Assembly (NCBI GenBank): GCA_030430075.1
Contig: JAUIGN010000025.1
Location: 41,277 to 105,276, forward strand
DNA length: 64,000 nucleotides
Origin: a bacterium
Lineage (GTDB): Bacteria; Planctomycetota; Planctomycetia; Pirellulales; Pirellulaceae
Direction: 5' to 3'
Below are positions 1 to 8,673 of this stretch, one piece after another. The notes under the pieces are model-generated. The model was not told the DNA's origin. It ran no database searches and saw nothing but the letters and a program-made list of their open reading frames with translations. The position numbers and the translations under genes are program-made. Positions within the stretch are counted from its first letter, which is position 1. Each line of letters starts with the position of its first letter.

Positions 1-1007
1 GCGAACAGCATGCCTTCATTGCCGACGAACATCACGCCCGAGCCGGGGACACGCTTCTCATGAATCGCTTTCGGGATCATGTTCCCGTCATACCAGGTCA
101 GATCGACTGGCGGCAGGCCGTCCCGTTCGGGGAATTTGTAGCGAACCGTCAGCCCCAGCGGGCAGGTTTCCGGGTGCACCTCGGGGCCTTCGGCTTCGCA
201 GTGGGTGGGGTGCCGCAGTTTCAATGCCCAGAACGGGAGGTCCATGTAGTGGCAGGCCATGTCGCCGAGCGTTCCTTGGCCAAAGTCCCACCAGCGGCGC
301 CACTGGGCGGGGTGATATCGGCCCGCCACGAACGGCCGTTCAGGGGCCGGTCCCAGCCAGAGATCCCAGCTCAATGTCGACGGAGGCGTTTCGCCGCCGA
401 TCGGTCGCTCGCCACCGCCCCAGCCCTTGCCGACCCAGACGTGGACTTCGGTGACGTCCCCAATCGCGCCGGCCTGAATGATCTCGACGACGCGACGGTA
501 GTTGTCGTTGGCGTGGATCTGTGTGCCAAGCTGCGTGGCCACGTTATGCTTGGCTGCCGCTTCCGCAACCAGACGCGATTCCTCGACCGTGTGCGTCAGC
601 GGTTTCTCGCAATAGACATGGAGGCCCTTGCGAATCGCCCGGATACTGAACGGAGCGTGCGTATGATCGGCGGTGGCAACCACGACGGCATCGATCTTCT
701 TTTCTTCCGCTTCGAGCATCTCACGGCCGTCGGCATAGGTGCGCGCGTCCGGGAACTGCGTCTTCGCTCGATCCAGGTAGACGGAGTCAATGTCGCACAA
801 GACGGTGATGTTCTCGCCTTTCACGCCCGCCACGTCCGCAGCGGCGCGGTTGGCGGTACCAATGCAAGCAATGTTCAGCTTTTCGTTGGGCGAATTCGAT
901 TCATCCGCGGCAAGCTGACTGAATACACCGCCTGCGACCGTGGCCGCACCGGCGACGGCCGAAGTCTTGAGAAAATCACGACGACTGGTGTTGGAACGTA
1001 CGGGCAT
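1..1007 (-). CDS. Gfo/Idh/MocA family oxidoreductase, Tat-exported (3' end outside window)
   Basis: A minus-strand frame runs from ATG at 1007 off the left edge with no stop, giving about 335 residues. The N-terminus has a Tat signal (RRDFLKTSAVAGAATVAGG) and then a Rossmann region (LNIACIGTANRA, about residues 45-60). The family EKP motif is present in YCEKPLTHTVEE; its Lys normally serves catalysis or NAD(P) binding. The segment VGKGWGGGERP..WDLWLGPAPERPF is typical of the large planctomycete sugar-oxidoreductase-like paralogue group. It probably acts in the periplasm on a sugar or polyol, but the substrate is unknown. It is transcribed leftwards, away from the PIG-L gene. The protein is truncated only by the window edge. 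A second family member lies at 5341-6858. Confidence 0.93.
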   Translation of the reverse strand, partial: MPVRSNTSRRDFLKTSAVAGAATVAGGVFSQLAADESNSPNEKLNIACIGTANRAAADVAGVKGENITVLCDIDSVYLDRAKTQFPDARTYADGREMLEAEEKKIDAVVVATADHTHAPFSIRAIRKGLHVYCEKPLTHTVEESRLVAEAAAKHNVATQLGTQIHANDNYRRVVEIIQAGAIGDVTEVHVWVGKGWGGGERPIGGETPPSTLSWDLWLGPAPERPFVAGRYHPAQWRRWWDFGQGTLGDMACHYMDLPFWALKLRHPTHCEAEGPEVHPETCPLGLTVRYKFPERDGLPPVDLTWYDGNMIPKAIHEKRVPGSGVMFVGNEGMLF

Positions 1008-1519
1008 GAAAGGGCTCCTGGAGGGACGAGGCGACACAAGGCCGTCTTGGAGGGAATCGCGAACGAGGCTCCGTCAAATGGCTTCTCTAAATATGACTCA
1101 TTCCAATCGATAACTCAACAAGCACGGCCACCCGCCGCGCACCGACGGCGCTTGCCGGCGGGCTCCGCTTGAGGTCCTGTAACCCGGCAGGCTACCATCC
1201 CTCCAGCTTTCGCTGCCGTGCTCGGACCTCCTGCAACAACCCGCCAGCGCACTTGCTTTGCGACCGGGAGCACCCTGCCGTGACGACCGCTGCCGCCAGG
1301 TTTCTCGGCCTGCGGAACGTCGTCGGCGACGCGCCTGAACCGGATCGCCGCCCGGCCGCAGCCTCACGATACGGGATGGCGAACCGGTTGATCGATGTTT
1401 GCTGCCGCCCTCTCTGACCGCGTATACTTGCCTCGCGGCATGCGGCGCGGCGCCGGCCGGCCGTTCCGCCGCCACGTGACGTACCTTGCCTCGCTCGCTT
1501 TCACCGCTGGAGTTGCCGA
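1008..1519. other. Intergenic region, 512 bp, divergent
   Basis: This lies between the leftward oxidoreductase and the rightward PIG-L gene. The short frames inside are Arg/Pro-rich, have no recognisable motif and lack good ribosome-binding sites, so I call none of them. The only supported content is a promoter-like pair at 1399-1428. No RNA gene was recognised. Confidence 0.5.
1399..1428 (+). promoter_or_regulatory. Putative sigma70-type promoter for the PIG-L gene
   Basis: TTGCTG at 1399-1404 and TATACT at 1423-1428 are separated by 18 bp. The -10 box is about 90 bp upstream of the ATG at 1520. This is seen by eye only; planctomycete promoter consensus is poorly defined. Confidence 0.35.
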
Positions 1520-2428
1520 ATGCCAGTCGCCAGGATTTGCCTTACCGTTCTATTTGCCTCGCTCGCGATCACCGTGCCGTCGGCAATCCGTGCCGACGAC
1601 GGCGACGGAAAACTGCGGATCATCGCCTTTGGCGCTCACCCGGACGACTGCGAGTTCAAAATGGGGGGAACCGCCGTCATGTGGGCCCAGCAAGGCCACC
1701 ACGTCAAGATGGTCTCGGTCACCAACGGCGACATCGGTCACTGGCGGATGGCGGGCGGGCCGTTGGCCAGGCGACGGACGGCCGAGGTCCACGAGGCGGC
1801 TCGGCGAATCGGCACAACCGCCGAAGTGCTGGACATTCATGACGGCGAGCTGTTGCCGACGCTCGAAAATCGGAAGACGATCACGCGGCTGATTCGCAAC
1901 TGGAAGGCGGACATTGTGATCGCCCATCGGCCCAACGACTACCACCCCGACCATCGCTACACGGGCGTTCTCGTTCAGGATTCGGCCTACATGGTGGCCG
2001 TGCCCTTCTTCTGTCCCGATACTCCGCCGCTGGAACGCAACCCGGTCTTCATGTATTACTCGGACGGCTTTCAAAAGCCCAATCCATTCACTCCGGACGT
2101 CGTGGTTTCGATCGACGATGTGTTCGAAAAAAAGATGGACGCGGTCGACGCCCTGGTGTCTCAAGTCTATGAAGGCGGTGCGTTGGGTTCGGAGGCGACG
2201 CTCAGGCAGCGAAAGGCCGACAATCCCATCGCGCGGCGCGAGTTGGCGACGGAAAGTTGGTCACGCAGGCAAGGCCGCATCGCCGACAAGTACCGCGGCG
2301 CCTTGATCGACTGGTACGGCGAGCAAGCCGGCAAGCAGGTCAAGCACGCCGAAGCGTTCGAGGTCTGCGAGTATGGCCGCCAGCCGAATCGCGAGGAATT
2401 GAAGAAGCTCTTTCCATTCTTCGATTGA
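1520..2428 (+). CDS. PIG-L (LmbE-like) family deacetylase, secreted
   Basis: The product has 302 residues with a Sec signal peptide (hydrophobic residues about 5-20, cleavage after SAIRA). The zinc-binding signature of the PIG-L/LmbE N-acetylglucosaminyl deacetylase family is AFGAHPDDCEF near residues 37-47, where HPDD supplies ligands and the catalytic Asp. A second family motif is HRPNDYHPDHR near residue 137. Members remove acetyl groups from GlcNAc-type sugars using Zn2+. The signal peptide suggests a periplasmic substrate such as an N-acetylated sugar or glycan; which one cannot be read. It is followed after 295 bp by an SGNH hydrolase gene, so a loose secreted-hydrolase cluster is possible. 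Confidence 0.92.
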   Translation: MPVARICLTVLFASLAITVPSAIRADDGDGKLRIIAFGAHPDDCEFKMGGTAVMWAQQGHHVKMVSVTNGDIGHWRMAGGPLARRRTAEVHEAARRIGTTAEVLDIHDGELLPTLENRKTITRLIRNWKADIVIAHRPNDYHPDHRYTGVLVQDSAYMVAVPFFCPDTPPLERNPVFMYYSDGFQKPNPFTPDVVVSIDDVFEKKMDAVDALVSQVYEGGALGSEATLRQRKADNPIARRELATESWSRRQGRIADKYRGALIDWYGEQAGKQVKHAEAFEVCEYGRQPNREELKKLFPFFD

Positions 2429-2723
2429 GGTTCGCTCGACACCGGGGCGGTCAAACTGCAGCCGCCGCCAGCGGATCGGCAACCCTGTGGCGAGGCGCCT
2501 CGTGCGACGCGCCTGCCGCCGCATGACGTGACTCCCGCCGCCGATCGATCAGGTGGCGGCGCCGCCGGCAAACGATCGGCCGGACGCCAGTTCGCTCTGG
2601 TTGCGATCCGCGGCGCTTTGGGACAGTGCACCGCGAATGAACGCAACACAACGATTTGCATTAAGCTGATGGTGGTTCACGAATCATCCAGCCTGGAACT
2701 CGGCCAGTAAAGGAAGGAGACCG

Positions 2724-3947
2724 ATGATCGTCTTCAAGGGAAAGCGAATTGGTTGGCGACGGCAGCCGGATTTGACGTTCGGAGGAACGGTTGATCGGCC
2801 GGTGCATGATGCGCTGGTGTGGGCATGTTGCCTGGCCCTGTTGACGGCCGGGGCAGCCGTGGCGGATTCACCAGCCTTGAGCTCGGCGCGCCTGACGCTC
2901 CCGCGAGAAGTTGTCGCGGTTGCCGGGCTGGAGACGGCCGTCTACTTCGACAACATCGTGCTCATGGAACAACCGGGGAAATACCGATTCCAGGTCGACT
3001 GCGACCTCGGCGAAGTGGATTCGAAACGCTGGTCCTGCCGGCCCTCAGAAGGCGACCTCGGGACACATCGACTCACGCTCACCGTGCGGGACGCGTCGGG
3101 AACGGTGCTGGAATCGCAGTCCACCAACTTGCGGGTCCTGCCTGCCGCGTTCCAAGCGGACAGCCGGTTCCAACTGTTGATCGTAGGAGACAGCCTCACG
3201 CATGCTACGGCCTATCCCAACGAGATCGCTCGACTGTTTGCCGATCCGGCGAATCCGACGTGCCGCATGCTGGGGACCCATCAACCGGCCTCCGCGAAAC
3301 CCGGCGTGGCCCATGAAGGCTACGGCGGTTGGACCTGGCAGCGATTCGTGACGCGTTACGAGCCGGAGCCGGACGGGACCCACCGCAAGCGGAGCAGCCC
3401 GTTCGTGTTCCTCGACGATCAATCCAAGCCGCAGCTGGACGTGTCACGCTACATTCGTGAAGCATGCGGCGGAACGCCTCCCGACATCGTTGTGTTCATG
3501 CTCGGCATTAACGACTGCTTCAGTGCCGATCCGGATTCGATCGACGCCATCGACCAGCGCATTGACACGATGTTCGGCTATGCGGATACGCTGCTGGACG
3601 CGTTTGGACGGGCCGCACCACAAGCGCGGCTGGGTATCTGCCTGACAACCCCGCCGAACGCCCGCCAGGAGGCGTTCGAAGCGAACTACCAGGATCGCTA
3701 TCGGCGGTGGGGCTGGAAACGTATTCAGCATCGGCTCGTCGAGCGGCAATTGGAACACTACGCCGACCGTGCCGCCGATCGCTTGTTCGTGATTCCGACG
3801 CACCTTAACCTGGACCCGGTCGACGGCTATCCGGCCAACAATGGAGTCCACCCCAATGCCGCCGGTTACCGGCAGATCGGTCAGACCATCTTCGCATCCC
3901 TGGCGGCGGTTCTGACCGCGTCGCCTCTTCCCGGGAAGGTTCCTTAG
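2724..3947 (+). CDS. SGNH/GDSL-family hydrolase, secreted
   Basis: The product has 407 residues. The start is set by the strong ribosome-binding site AAGGAAGGAG just upstream of ATG 2724. A hydrophobic export segment (residues about 30-47, ending TAGAAVADS) is followed by a beta-rich region (60-140) and the SGNH domain. Block I is VGDSLTH with nucleophile Ser157, block III is LGINDCF, and block V is NGVHPNAAGY. In block V the usual Asp-x-x-His is Asn-x-x-His, so the textbook catalytic Asp is absent while His is kept. Family members deacylate carbohydrates or lipids. The stop is 3 nt before the DUF3472 gene, so the two genes are probably co-transcribed. Confidence 0.88.
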   Translation: MIVFKGKRIGWRRQPDLTFGGTVDRPVHDALVWACCLALLTAGAAVADSPALSSARLTLPREVVAVAGLETAVYFDNIVLMEQPGKYRFQVDCDLGEVDSKRWSCRPSEGDLGTHRLTLTVRDASGTVLESQSTNLRVLPAAFQADSRFQLLIVGDSLTHATAYPNEIARLFADPANPTCRMLGTHQPASAKPGVAHEGYGGWTWQRFVTRYEPEPDGTHRKRSSPFVFLDDQSKPQLDVSRYIREACGGTPPDIVVFMLGINDCFSADPDSIDAIDQRIDTMFGYADTLLDAFGRAAPQARLGICLTTPPNARQEAFEANYQDRYRRWGWKRIQHRLVERQLEHYADRAADRLFVIPTHLNLDPVDGYPANNGVHPNAAGYRQIGQTIFASLAAVLTASPLPGKVP

Positions 3948-3950
3948 CGC

Positions 3951-4811
3951 ATGCTGTTCCAAAGAATATTGATCCTGTCGATCGTTGCAGGTCTCGCGGT
4001 GCACGTGGCGGTCGCAGACGACGGACCACGCGCGGCACGGTCGGTGCACCTTTGGTATCAAGCGCCGCCCGCGTTGCAGTTCCAAAACGAGATTGTGGTA
4101 GAAGCGTCGCAGAACGGTTCCTACTTCATGGCCTGCGGCTTCCAGCATGGTTATTTTGGCATGCAGCAGTTGAGTGCTCCGGAGCGGAAGGTGATTCTGT
4201 TTTCCGTCTGGGATCCGGGCCGGCAGGATGACCCGAATCAAGTCAAGGAGGCGGATCGAGTCAAGGTGTTGCACCAGGGCGAAGGAGTCAGAATCAAGCG
4301 ATTCGGCGGCGAAGGGACAGGCGCTCAGAGTATGTTTGACTACCGCTGGCAGGTCGGCGAGACCTGCCGGTTTGCGATCCACGCCGAACCTCGCCGCGAA
4401 ACCACGGTCTACGCGGCCTACTTCTACTTGAATAAGCAAGAAACATGGAAGCATCTGGCGACATTTGAGACGCAAACGGCCGGCGCACCGCTGAAAGGAC
4501 TGTATTCGTTTGTGGAGGACTTTCGACGCGATGGCCTCAGCCCTCAGCAGCCCCGCAGGGCCCGCTTCCGCAATGGTTGGGTCAAGACCCAGGACGGCGA
4601 TTGGATCGAGCTGACCAAAGTAACATTTACGGCCGACCGCACGCCGCTGTCCAATATCAATGCAGAAGTTGACGGCGACGGGTTTCGCCTCGCAACCGGC
4701 GGAACCACGGTTCAAAGCACCGAGCTAAACGGCCGGTTGGAGCGCCGGCCGACTGGGTTGCTGCGACCTGCCGTCGTCGTCGTGCCCGGTCAAGACAAGG
4801 CGGTTCGCTGA
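3951..4811 (+). CDS. DUF3472 domain protein, secreted
   Basis: The product has 286 residues with a signal peptide (cleavage near AVADD). The mature part matches the DUF3472 pattern as I know it: SVHLWYQ..., then YFMACGFQHGYFGMQQL...ERKVILFSVWDP (about residues 55-90), a GGEGTG segment, and a WQVGETCRFAIHAEP strand. The domain is beta-rich, resembles carbohydrate-binding folds and has no assigned activity. It is coupled to the SGNH hydrolase upstream (3-nt gap), which suggests a binding or accessory role for the same substrate; that role is inference. Nothing is truncated. Confidence 0.82.
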   Translation: MLFQRILILSIVAGLAVHVAVADDGPRAARSVHLWYQAPPALQFQNEIVVEASQNGSYFMACGFQHGYFGMQQLSAPERKVILFSVWDPGRQDDPNQVKEADRVKVLHQGEGVRIKRFGGEGTGAQSMFDYRWQVGETCRFAIHAEPRRETTVYAAYFYLNKQETWKHLATFETQTAGAPLKGLYSFVEDFRRDGLSPQQPRRARFRNGWVKTQDGDWIELTKVTFTADRTPLSNINAEVDGDGFRLATGGTTVQSTELNGRLERRPTGLLRPAVVVVPGQDKAVR

Positions 4812-4920
4812 TGCGCGGAACCACAACGGTTCGGCTCAGGTCGCCGAGGTCGGCGGGCATGCCCGAGGAGCCGGTTGGGTGCGGCTTGGGGCGGGTCGTG
4901 GGGGGGAGGCGTTTGGTGGT

Positions 4921-5025
4921 GGGGAGACCTTCGGTCGGCGGTTTCGGCGGGGTCGGAGACCCGCGCCGAGCCTGGGGTCGGAGACCCGCGCCGAGCCTGG
5001 GGGCGGAGACCTGCGGCGAGCCTGG
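4921..5025 (-). repeat. GGTCTC/GGAGACC dispersed repeat, copy A, with 25-bp tandem array
   Basis: The core 4921-4971 reads GGGGAGACCTTCGGTCGGCG, then a GGTTTCGGCGG stretch, then GGTCGGAGACCCGCGCCGAG. It is the reverse complement of the core at 42549-42598 with only a few mismatches. The distal part is tandemly repeated with a 25-bp period at 4951-4975, 4976-5000 and 5001-5025; the third unit diverges (GACCTGCGGCGAGCC). Related copies are at 35890-36237 and 42549-42598. Confidence 0.85.
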
Positions 5026-5089
5026 AGAGGGAGAGCCGAACGCGGGTTGTTGGTACCATCCCGTTCAATTGGATTCCGTACTTCCGTAG

Positions 5090-5106
5090 GTCATGCTTTG
5101 CATGAC
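5090..5106. repeat. 17-bp palindrome GTCATGCNNNGCATGAC, site 1
   Basis: GTCATGC-TTT-GCATGAC has perfect 7-bp arms. The flank CCGTAG before it is also found, inverted, beside site 2 at 42716-42732, so the conserved unit is longer than the palindrome. Confidence 0.75.
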
Positions 5107-5228
5107 GTTCCATCCTTCCCAAATTTCCTCGCGGCAACCCCGTTCAATCCGATTTCGCAGGTCGTCGTTTTCCAATCATGATTGCGGGAAAACCGCGGAT
5201 GCGTGGTAGAATCGTTGGCGCTTTGCCA

Positions 5229-5254
5229 GGTGATACGTTGCGGATGCTATCACC
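5229..5254. repeat. Inverted repeat upstream of oxidoreductase gene
   Basis: GGTGATA and TATCACC are 7-bp inverted arms separated by 12 bp, 87 bp before the ATG at 5341. It could be an operator or a transcript hairpin. No factor can be assigned. Confidence 0.3.
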
Positions 5255-5287
5255 GAATACGCAGTGAACCGTATTGAATGTAGGCGT

Positions 5288-5307
5288 GACACGACACGAC
5301 ACGACAC
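5288..5307 (+). repeat. Short tandem repeat (GACAC)x4
   Basis: There are four exact 5-bp units, followed by GAT, in the 5' leader of the next gene. This may be slippage-prone. Confidence 0.6.
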
Positions 5308-5340
5308 GATCAATCCACAATCTCGAGCAAGGGAGGCACC

Positions 5341-6858
5341 ATGCCTGACGAACCGGTTTCACGGCGAAGCTTTCTGGGGAGCACCGCGGCAACGGCAACG
5401 GCAGGTGCGGCGGTCGGGCATGTGTCGAGTGCCGCTTCTGCCGCCAGGGCGGCCAATGCGAATCAGCGGTTGCGGATCGGCTTCATTGGTCCGGGACGGC
5501 GCGGATTCGCCGCCCACGTCAAGTCATTGACGGCCCTTCGCAAACAGGGCGCGAAGATCGATCTGGTCGCCGTCAATGATGTCTATGCCGTCCATCGCGA
5601 TCGGGCGGCAAGCTACATCAAGACGGAGACCGGGGTCGCACCGACCATCTACGCCAGCTATCGGGACATGTTGCAAGACGACCGGGTCGATGCCGTTTGC
5701 ATTGCGACCCCCGATCATTGGCATGCCCGCCAGACAATCGACGCCTTGAATGCGAAAAAGCACGTCTACTGCGAAAAGCCGATGACGCACACTGTCGACG
5801 AGTCGCAACAGGTGATCGCCGCCTGGCGCGAATCCGGCTGCGTCATGCAGGTCGGCGTGCAGTCGTCAAGCTCCCCGGTCTGGGATCTGGCTCGAGAAAA
5901 AATCAACGCCGGGAAGCTCGGCAAGGTCTTGCAGTTCCAGACCGAGTTTTTTCGCAACGGCAGCTTGGGCATGTCCCGGCATAACGTGATCACCAGGGAG
6001 ATGACTCCGCGGAATATCGATTGGAACCAATGGCTGGGGCACCAGGAGGGGCTGGCCCCGAAGATGGTTTTCGACCGTGCCGTCTATGGTCAATGGCGTT
6101 GCTACTGGCCATTCGGCTACGGGATGTTCTCTGACCTGTTCGTTCACCGGGTGACAGGCATGTTGAAGGCGACTGGGCTGCGCTATCCAGGGCGTGTCGT
6201 GGGCGGTGGCGGCATCTTCATGGAATATGACGATCGGCAGGTAACCGACGTGGCGTCGCTCATCGCGGATTTCCATGAAGGCGTCCAGGGACTTGTCAGC
6301 AGCACGATGGTTGGGGAGGGGTTCAAGCTGGAGCACGTGATCCGCGGACACCATGGTTCGTTCCTGTTCCACAAACCGGCCTACTTGAGCGGTCCCAAGG
6401 CGTCATTCGAGTTTGCTCCCGAACGGCCGCAGGTGACCGGAAACAGCAAACTCGAGAACGAGGTCTTTGAAACCGAGGCGACGCACAAGTTTGACCTGGC
6501 CCATTTCGCCAACTTCATTCAGGCCATTGAAGACGGGAAGCCGGCGTCGGTGAACAATGATCCCCTGCTGGGTGCGGCCGCGGTCATGGTGGTCAACCTG
6601 GCCGTCCGCAGCTACCGGGAGGGCAAGGTCTTTCATGTGGATCGGCAAGGGAAGGTCAGCGATGGTGATGGTAGCTGGGCCGACGGCTGGGAAGCGATGT
6701 CGGCAGCCAAGGCGGCACCGCGGCACGTCGCCGGATGGCGGGCCGGGGATGCCGGCAGCACCCTCACGCCACCGGCCTACCAGGCACTTGCCGGGCCATG
6801 GCACGACGGCCAGGATCCGGCTGGACCGCAGCCGGCGGACGGATCTCGTTCCGGGTGA
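5341..6858 (+). CDS. Gfo/Idh/MocA family oxidoreductase, Tat-exported
   Basis: The product has 505 residues and starts at ATG 5341 behind AAGGGAGG. A Tat signal (SRRSFLGSTAATATAGAAVG) precedes the Rossmann fold (LRIGFIGPGRRGFAAHV, about residues 43-59, a GxGxxG variant). HVYCEKPMTHTVDE (about 142-155) is the EKP motif. The domain then continues through RNIDWNQWLG to a long C-terminal substrate domain. It is probably a secreted NAD(P)-dependent or cofactor-trapping sugar oxidoreductase; the substrate is unknown. It belongs to the same broad family as the partial gene at 1-1007 but is a different subgroup. It is followed after about 220 bp by a CopZ-like protein gene, with no obvious operon coupling. 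Confidence 0.93.
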   Translation: MPDEPVSRRSFLGSTAATATAGAAVGHVSSAASAARAANANQRLRIGFIGPGRRGFAAHVKSLTALRKQGAKIDLVAVNDVYAVHRDRAASYIKTETGVAPTIYASYRDMLQDDRVDAVCIATPDHWHARQTIDALNAKKHVYCEKPMTHTVDESQQVIAAWRESGCVMQVGVQSSSSPVWDLAREKINAGKLGKVLQFQTEFFRNGSLGMSRHNVITREMTPRNIDWNQWLGHQEGLAPKMVFDRAVYGQWRCYWPFGYGMFSDLFVHRVTGMLKATGLRYPGRVVGGGGIFMEYDDRQVTDVASLIADFHEGVQGLVSSTMVGEGFKLEHVIRGHHGSFLFHKPAYLSGPKASFEFAPERPQVTGNSKLENEVFETEATHKFDLAHFANFIQAIEDGKPASVNNDPLLGAAAVMVVNLAVRSYREGKVFHVDRQGKVSDGDGSWADGWEAMSAAKAAPRHVAGWRAGDAGSTLTPPAYQALAGPWHDGQDPAGPQPADGSRSG

Positions 6859-6959
6859 TTGCCGGTAACGTCATCGGGCGCCGAGCGAACGCGGCTGACG
6901 GGTGAGCAACGTTGAATTGCCCGCCGCCCGTAGCTCGTTGCCTGTCGCCAGACGGTCGT

Positions 6960-6985
6960 CAGGCGGTGGCGACAGGCGGTGGCGA
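6960..6985 (+). repeat. 13-bp direct repeat x2
   Basis: CAGGCGGTGGCGA occurs twice in tandem (6960-6972 and 6973-6985) in the gap before the CopZ-like gene. Function is unknown. Confidence 0.5.
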
Positions 6986-7076
6986 CTGGCTTCCCCATTC
7001 CGACGAAGGCGGCTGCCTCCGTGGCAGTTGTCGATGACGCGTTCCTTGATCCCTACAAATCCGCCGGCAGCAGGCC

Positions 7077-7520
7077 ATGAACAAAGCGTTTGTGAAAGAA
7101 TCCGAAGACCCGGGCGACCGCTGTCCCCGTTGCGGCGGCCTCGGCAAGACGGTCGCCCAGAATACCTTGGCAGCACATCTCGAGCCGGCTGCTCGAGCGT
7201 CGCTGGCGGAATCGGCATTCTTCTGCGATGCGCCCGCCTGTCCGGTCGCCTACTTTGATCACTTCGAGCAGCACGTGACTGTCGAGTCGCTGCGGCAACC
7301 GCTTTATCCGAAAGACCCCGCCGCGCCCATCTGCCCATGTTTTGGCTTGCGGTGCGAGGACATTGACGCGGACCTCGAAGAAGGGGGCGTCGCGCGCGTC
7401 AAAGCCCACTTGGAACTTGCCAGGTCGGACCGCGCGAACTGTGGGGTGGCGACCGGCGATGGTCGAAGTTGCGTGGCAGCCGTGCAGAAGTACTACATGC
7501 AGCGGCGCGGCGCACGATGA
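7077..7520 (+). CDS. CopZ-type N-terminal [2Fe-2S]/zinc domain protein, stand-alone
   Basis: The product has 147 residues and nine Cys. It matches the N-terminal domain of Archaeoglobus-type CopZ copper chaperones: CPRCG (Cys16, Cys19) at the start, FFCDAPACPVAYF (Cys50, Cys55), then ICPCFG (Cys86, Cys88), Cys93, NCG (Cys122) and SCV (Cys132). In that family one Cys set binds Zn and another a [2Fe-2S] cluster. The usual C-terminal HMA copper-binding domain (MxCxxC) is missing, so this is a single-domain, cytosolic, metal-binding redox protein of uncertain job. No copper ATPase gene lies nearby. The assignment rests on Cys spacing and the PVAYF block. Confidence 0.75.
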   Translation: MNKAFVKESEDPGDRCPRCGGLGKTVAQNTLAAHLEPAARASLAESAFFCDAPACPVAYFDHFEQHVTVESLRQPLYPKDPAAPICPCFGLRCEDIDADLEEGGVARVKAHLELARSDRANCGVATGDGRSCVAAVQKYYMQRRGAR

Positions 7521-7683
7521 TCCGATGCCCGGGCGAACGCCTCAGATGGGTTCGGCAGGCAATCTGTAACGACCCGCGAAAACCTCGCTGGCGGCCTGCC
7601 GCACCGGTGCCGGTCCCCACGAGTTGTGCTTGAACATCGGGGCCTAACTCGCGGCGCCGCCGCCGTGACGCCCTCAGGCGCCA

Positions 7684-8673
7684 TCAGTCGACGGCCACCA
7701 GTGAGGCCAGCACCTTGCGGGTTCCTTCGAACGTGCGGCGACCGTGCATCGTGACATAATTGTCCACCAGCGCGACGTCGCCGGCCTGCCAGGGGACGTC
7801 GAACGTAATTGCTTCGGCCAACTCGGTCGCCAGGTCGACCATGGCCGGATCCAACGGTGTTCCGTCGCCAAATGTGATCGACTTGTGCGGGTCGTTGCGA
7901 TCGTCTTTCCAGCCTTGAAACGCAGCAATCAACTGATTGAAGAAGGTCCGTCGGCCGTCCGGCAATTCCCGCACGGCATCCAGGACGGGTGTCGTCGCCC
8001 GGAGGCAGCCGTCGTCGAGCCACTCCCAATGATAACCGAGTTCGCGGAGCCGCTGTTCGGCCTCGGCCCGGTCCGCGGCCCGAAAGGTGTCCTTCCAACT
8101 ACGTCCCATCCCTGATTGCCGGTCCGCGTCGAGCGGCATGACGTTGCTGTACTTGAGGCCTCGCTGCCGGCAGTCTGCAACGAATTGCGGGCACGCCTCC
8201 ATCATCCGTTCGATCAGAACGTCGGACCGGCAGAGGGGCGTCGCGCCGCCGACTTCCGCCGGCTGCTCGCAAAAAAAGAACAGCCTGCTCGGATAGATGG
8301 GCGTTTGTGCCATCTCGTGATGCAGGAAGATGGTCACGTTCGGCGGAGCCTCGTTGGCGGTAAACACCCGCTCCGTTCGGTTGACTCGGACCGCATTGGA
8401 GAGCGAGTCCTTGTAAGCAAAGTTCTGCAAGCCAAAGGCGGCAACGAACGAATCGAAGTCTTCTGCCGTCTGGATCGGGAAATCGCGAAAGAGAATCGCG
8501 CCGTGGCGGCTGGCCTGCTCCAGCAACTGTTGCCGCTCCTGGGTCACCCAGTCCAGCGCAGTGCCGAGTTCCATCGCCGGGTTCTGGTTACAAAGGACCA
8601 GCGGAAAAGGGGCTCCGTCGTAAGTGGGTTGGCCGTCGAGTGTCACGGAAGCGGCGTGGCAAGGTGAGTTCAT
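7684..8673 (-). CDS. TauD/TfdA-family Fe(II)/2-oxoglutarate dioxygenase
   Basis: The product has 329 residues, a typical length for the clavaminate synthase-like TauD family. Iron ligands are HxE in FLHHEMAQTP (His118, Glu120) and the distal His310 in NYVTMHGRRTF; the 2-oxoglutarate anchor is probably Arg319 in the following FEGTRK segment. There is no signal peptide, so it is cytosolic. Family members hydroxylate small molecules such as taurine, other sulfonates or gamma-butyrobetaine-like compounds; the substrate here is unknown. It is the last of four minus-strand genes (PhoD-like, HTTM, sulfatase, dioxygenase), 104 bp after the sulfatase. Proximity to a sulfatase makes a sulfur compound tempting as substrate, but that is speculation. 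Confidence 0.88.
   Translation of the reverse strand: MNSPCHAASVTLDGQPTYDGAPFPLVLCNQNPAMELGTALDWVTQERQQLLEQASRHGAILFRDFPIQTAEDFDSFVAAFGLQNFAYKDSLSNAVRVNRTERVFTANEAPPNVTIFLHHEMAQTPIYPSRLFFFCEQPAEVGGATPLCRSDVLIERMMEACPQFVADCRQRGLKYSNVMPLDADRQSGMGRSWKDTFRAADRAEAEQRLRELGYHWEWLDDGCLRATTPVLDAVRELPDGRRTFFNQLIAAFQGWKDDRNDPHKSITFGDGTPLDPAMVDLATELAEAITFDVPWQAGDVALVDNYVTMHGRRTFEGTRKVLASLVAVD

Larger units (their letters stand above)
4812..5340. other. Intergenic region with several repeats
   Basis: This 529-bp gap holds the GGAGACC-family repeat with a 25-bp tandem array (4921-5025), a 17-bp palindrome (5090-5106), an imperfect hairpin (5229-5254) and a short GACAC tandem (5288-5307). The short open frames over the repeats are Gly/Arg-rich translations of the repeat and are not called. 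AAGGGAGG directly before ATG 5341 is the ribosome-binding site of the next gene. Confidence 0.6.

Noticed and set aside
60..1172. Long plus-strand frame opposite the partial oxidoreductase gene
   Set aside because: It is antisense to a frame with a Tat signal, Rossmann fold and EKP motif; its own translation has no recognisable features.
3444..4715. Minus-strand frame of 423 codons across the SGNH and DUF3472 genes
   Set aside because: Antisense to two recognisable coupled genes, with no domain of its own.
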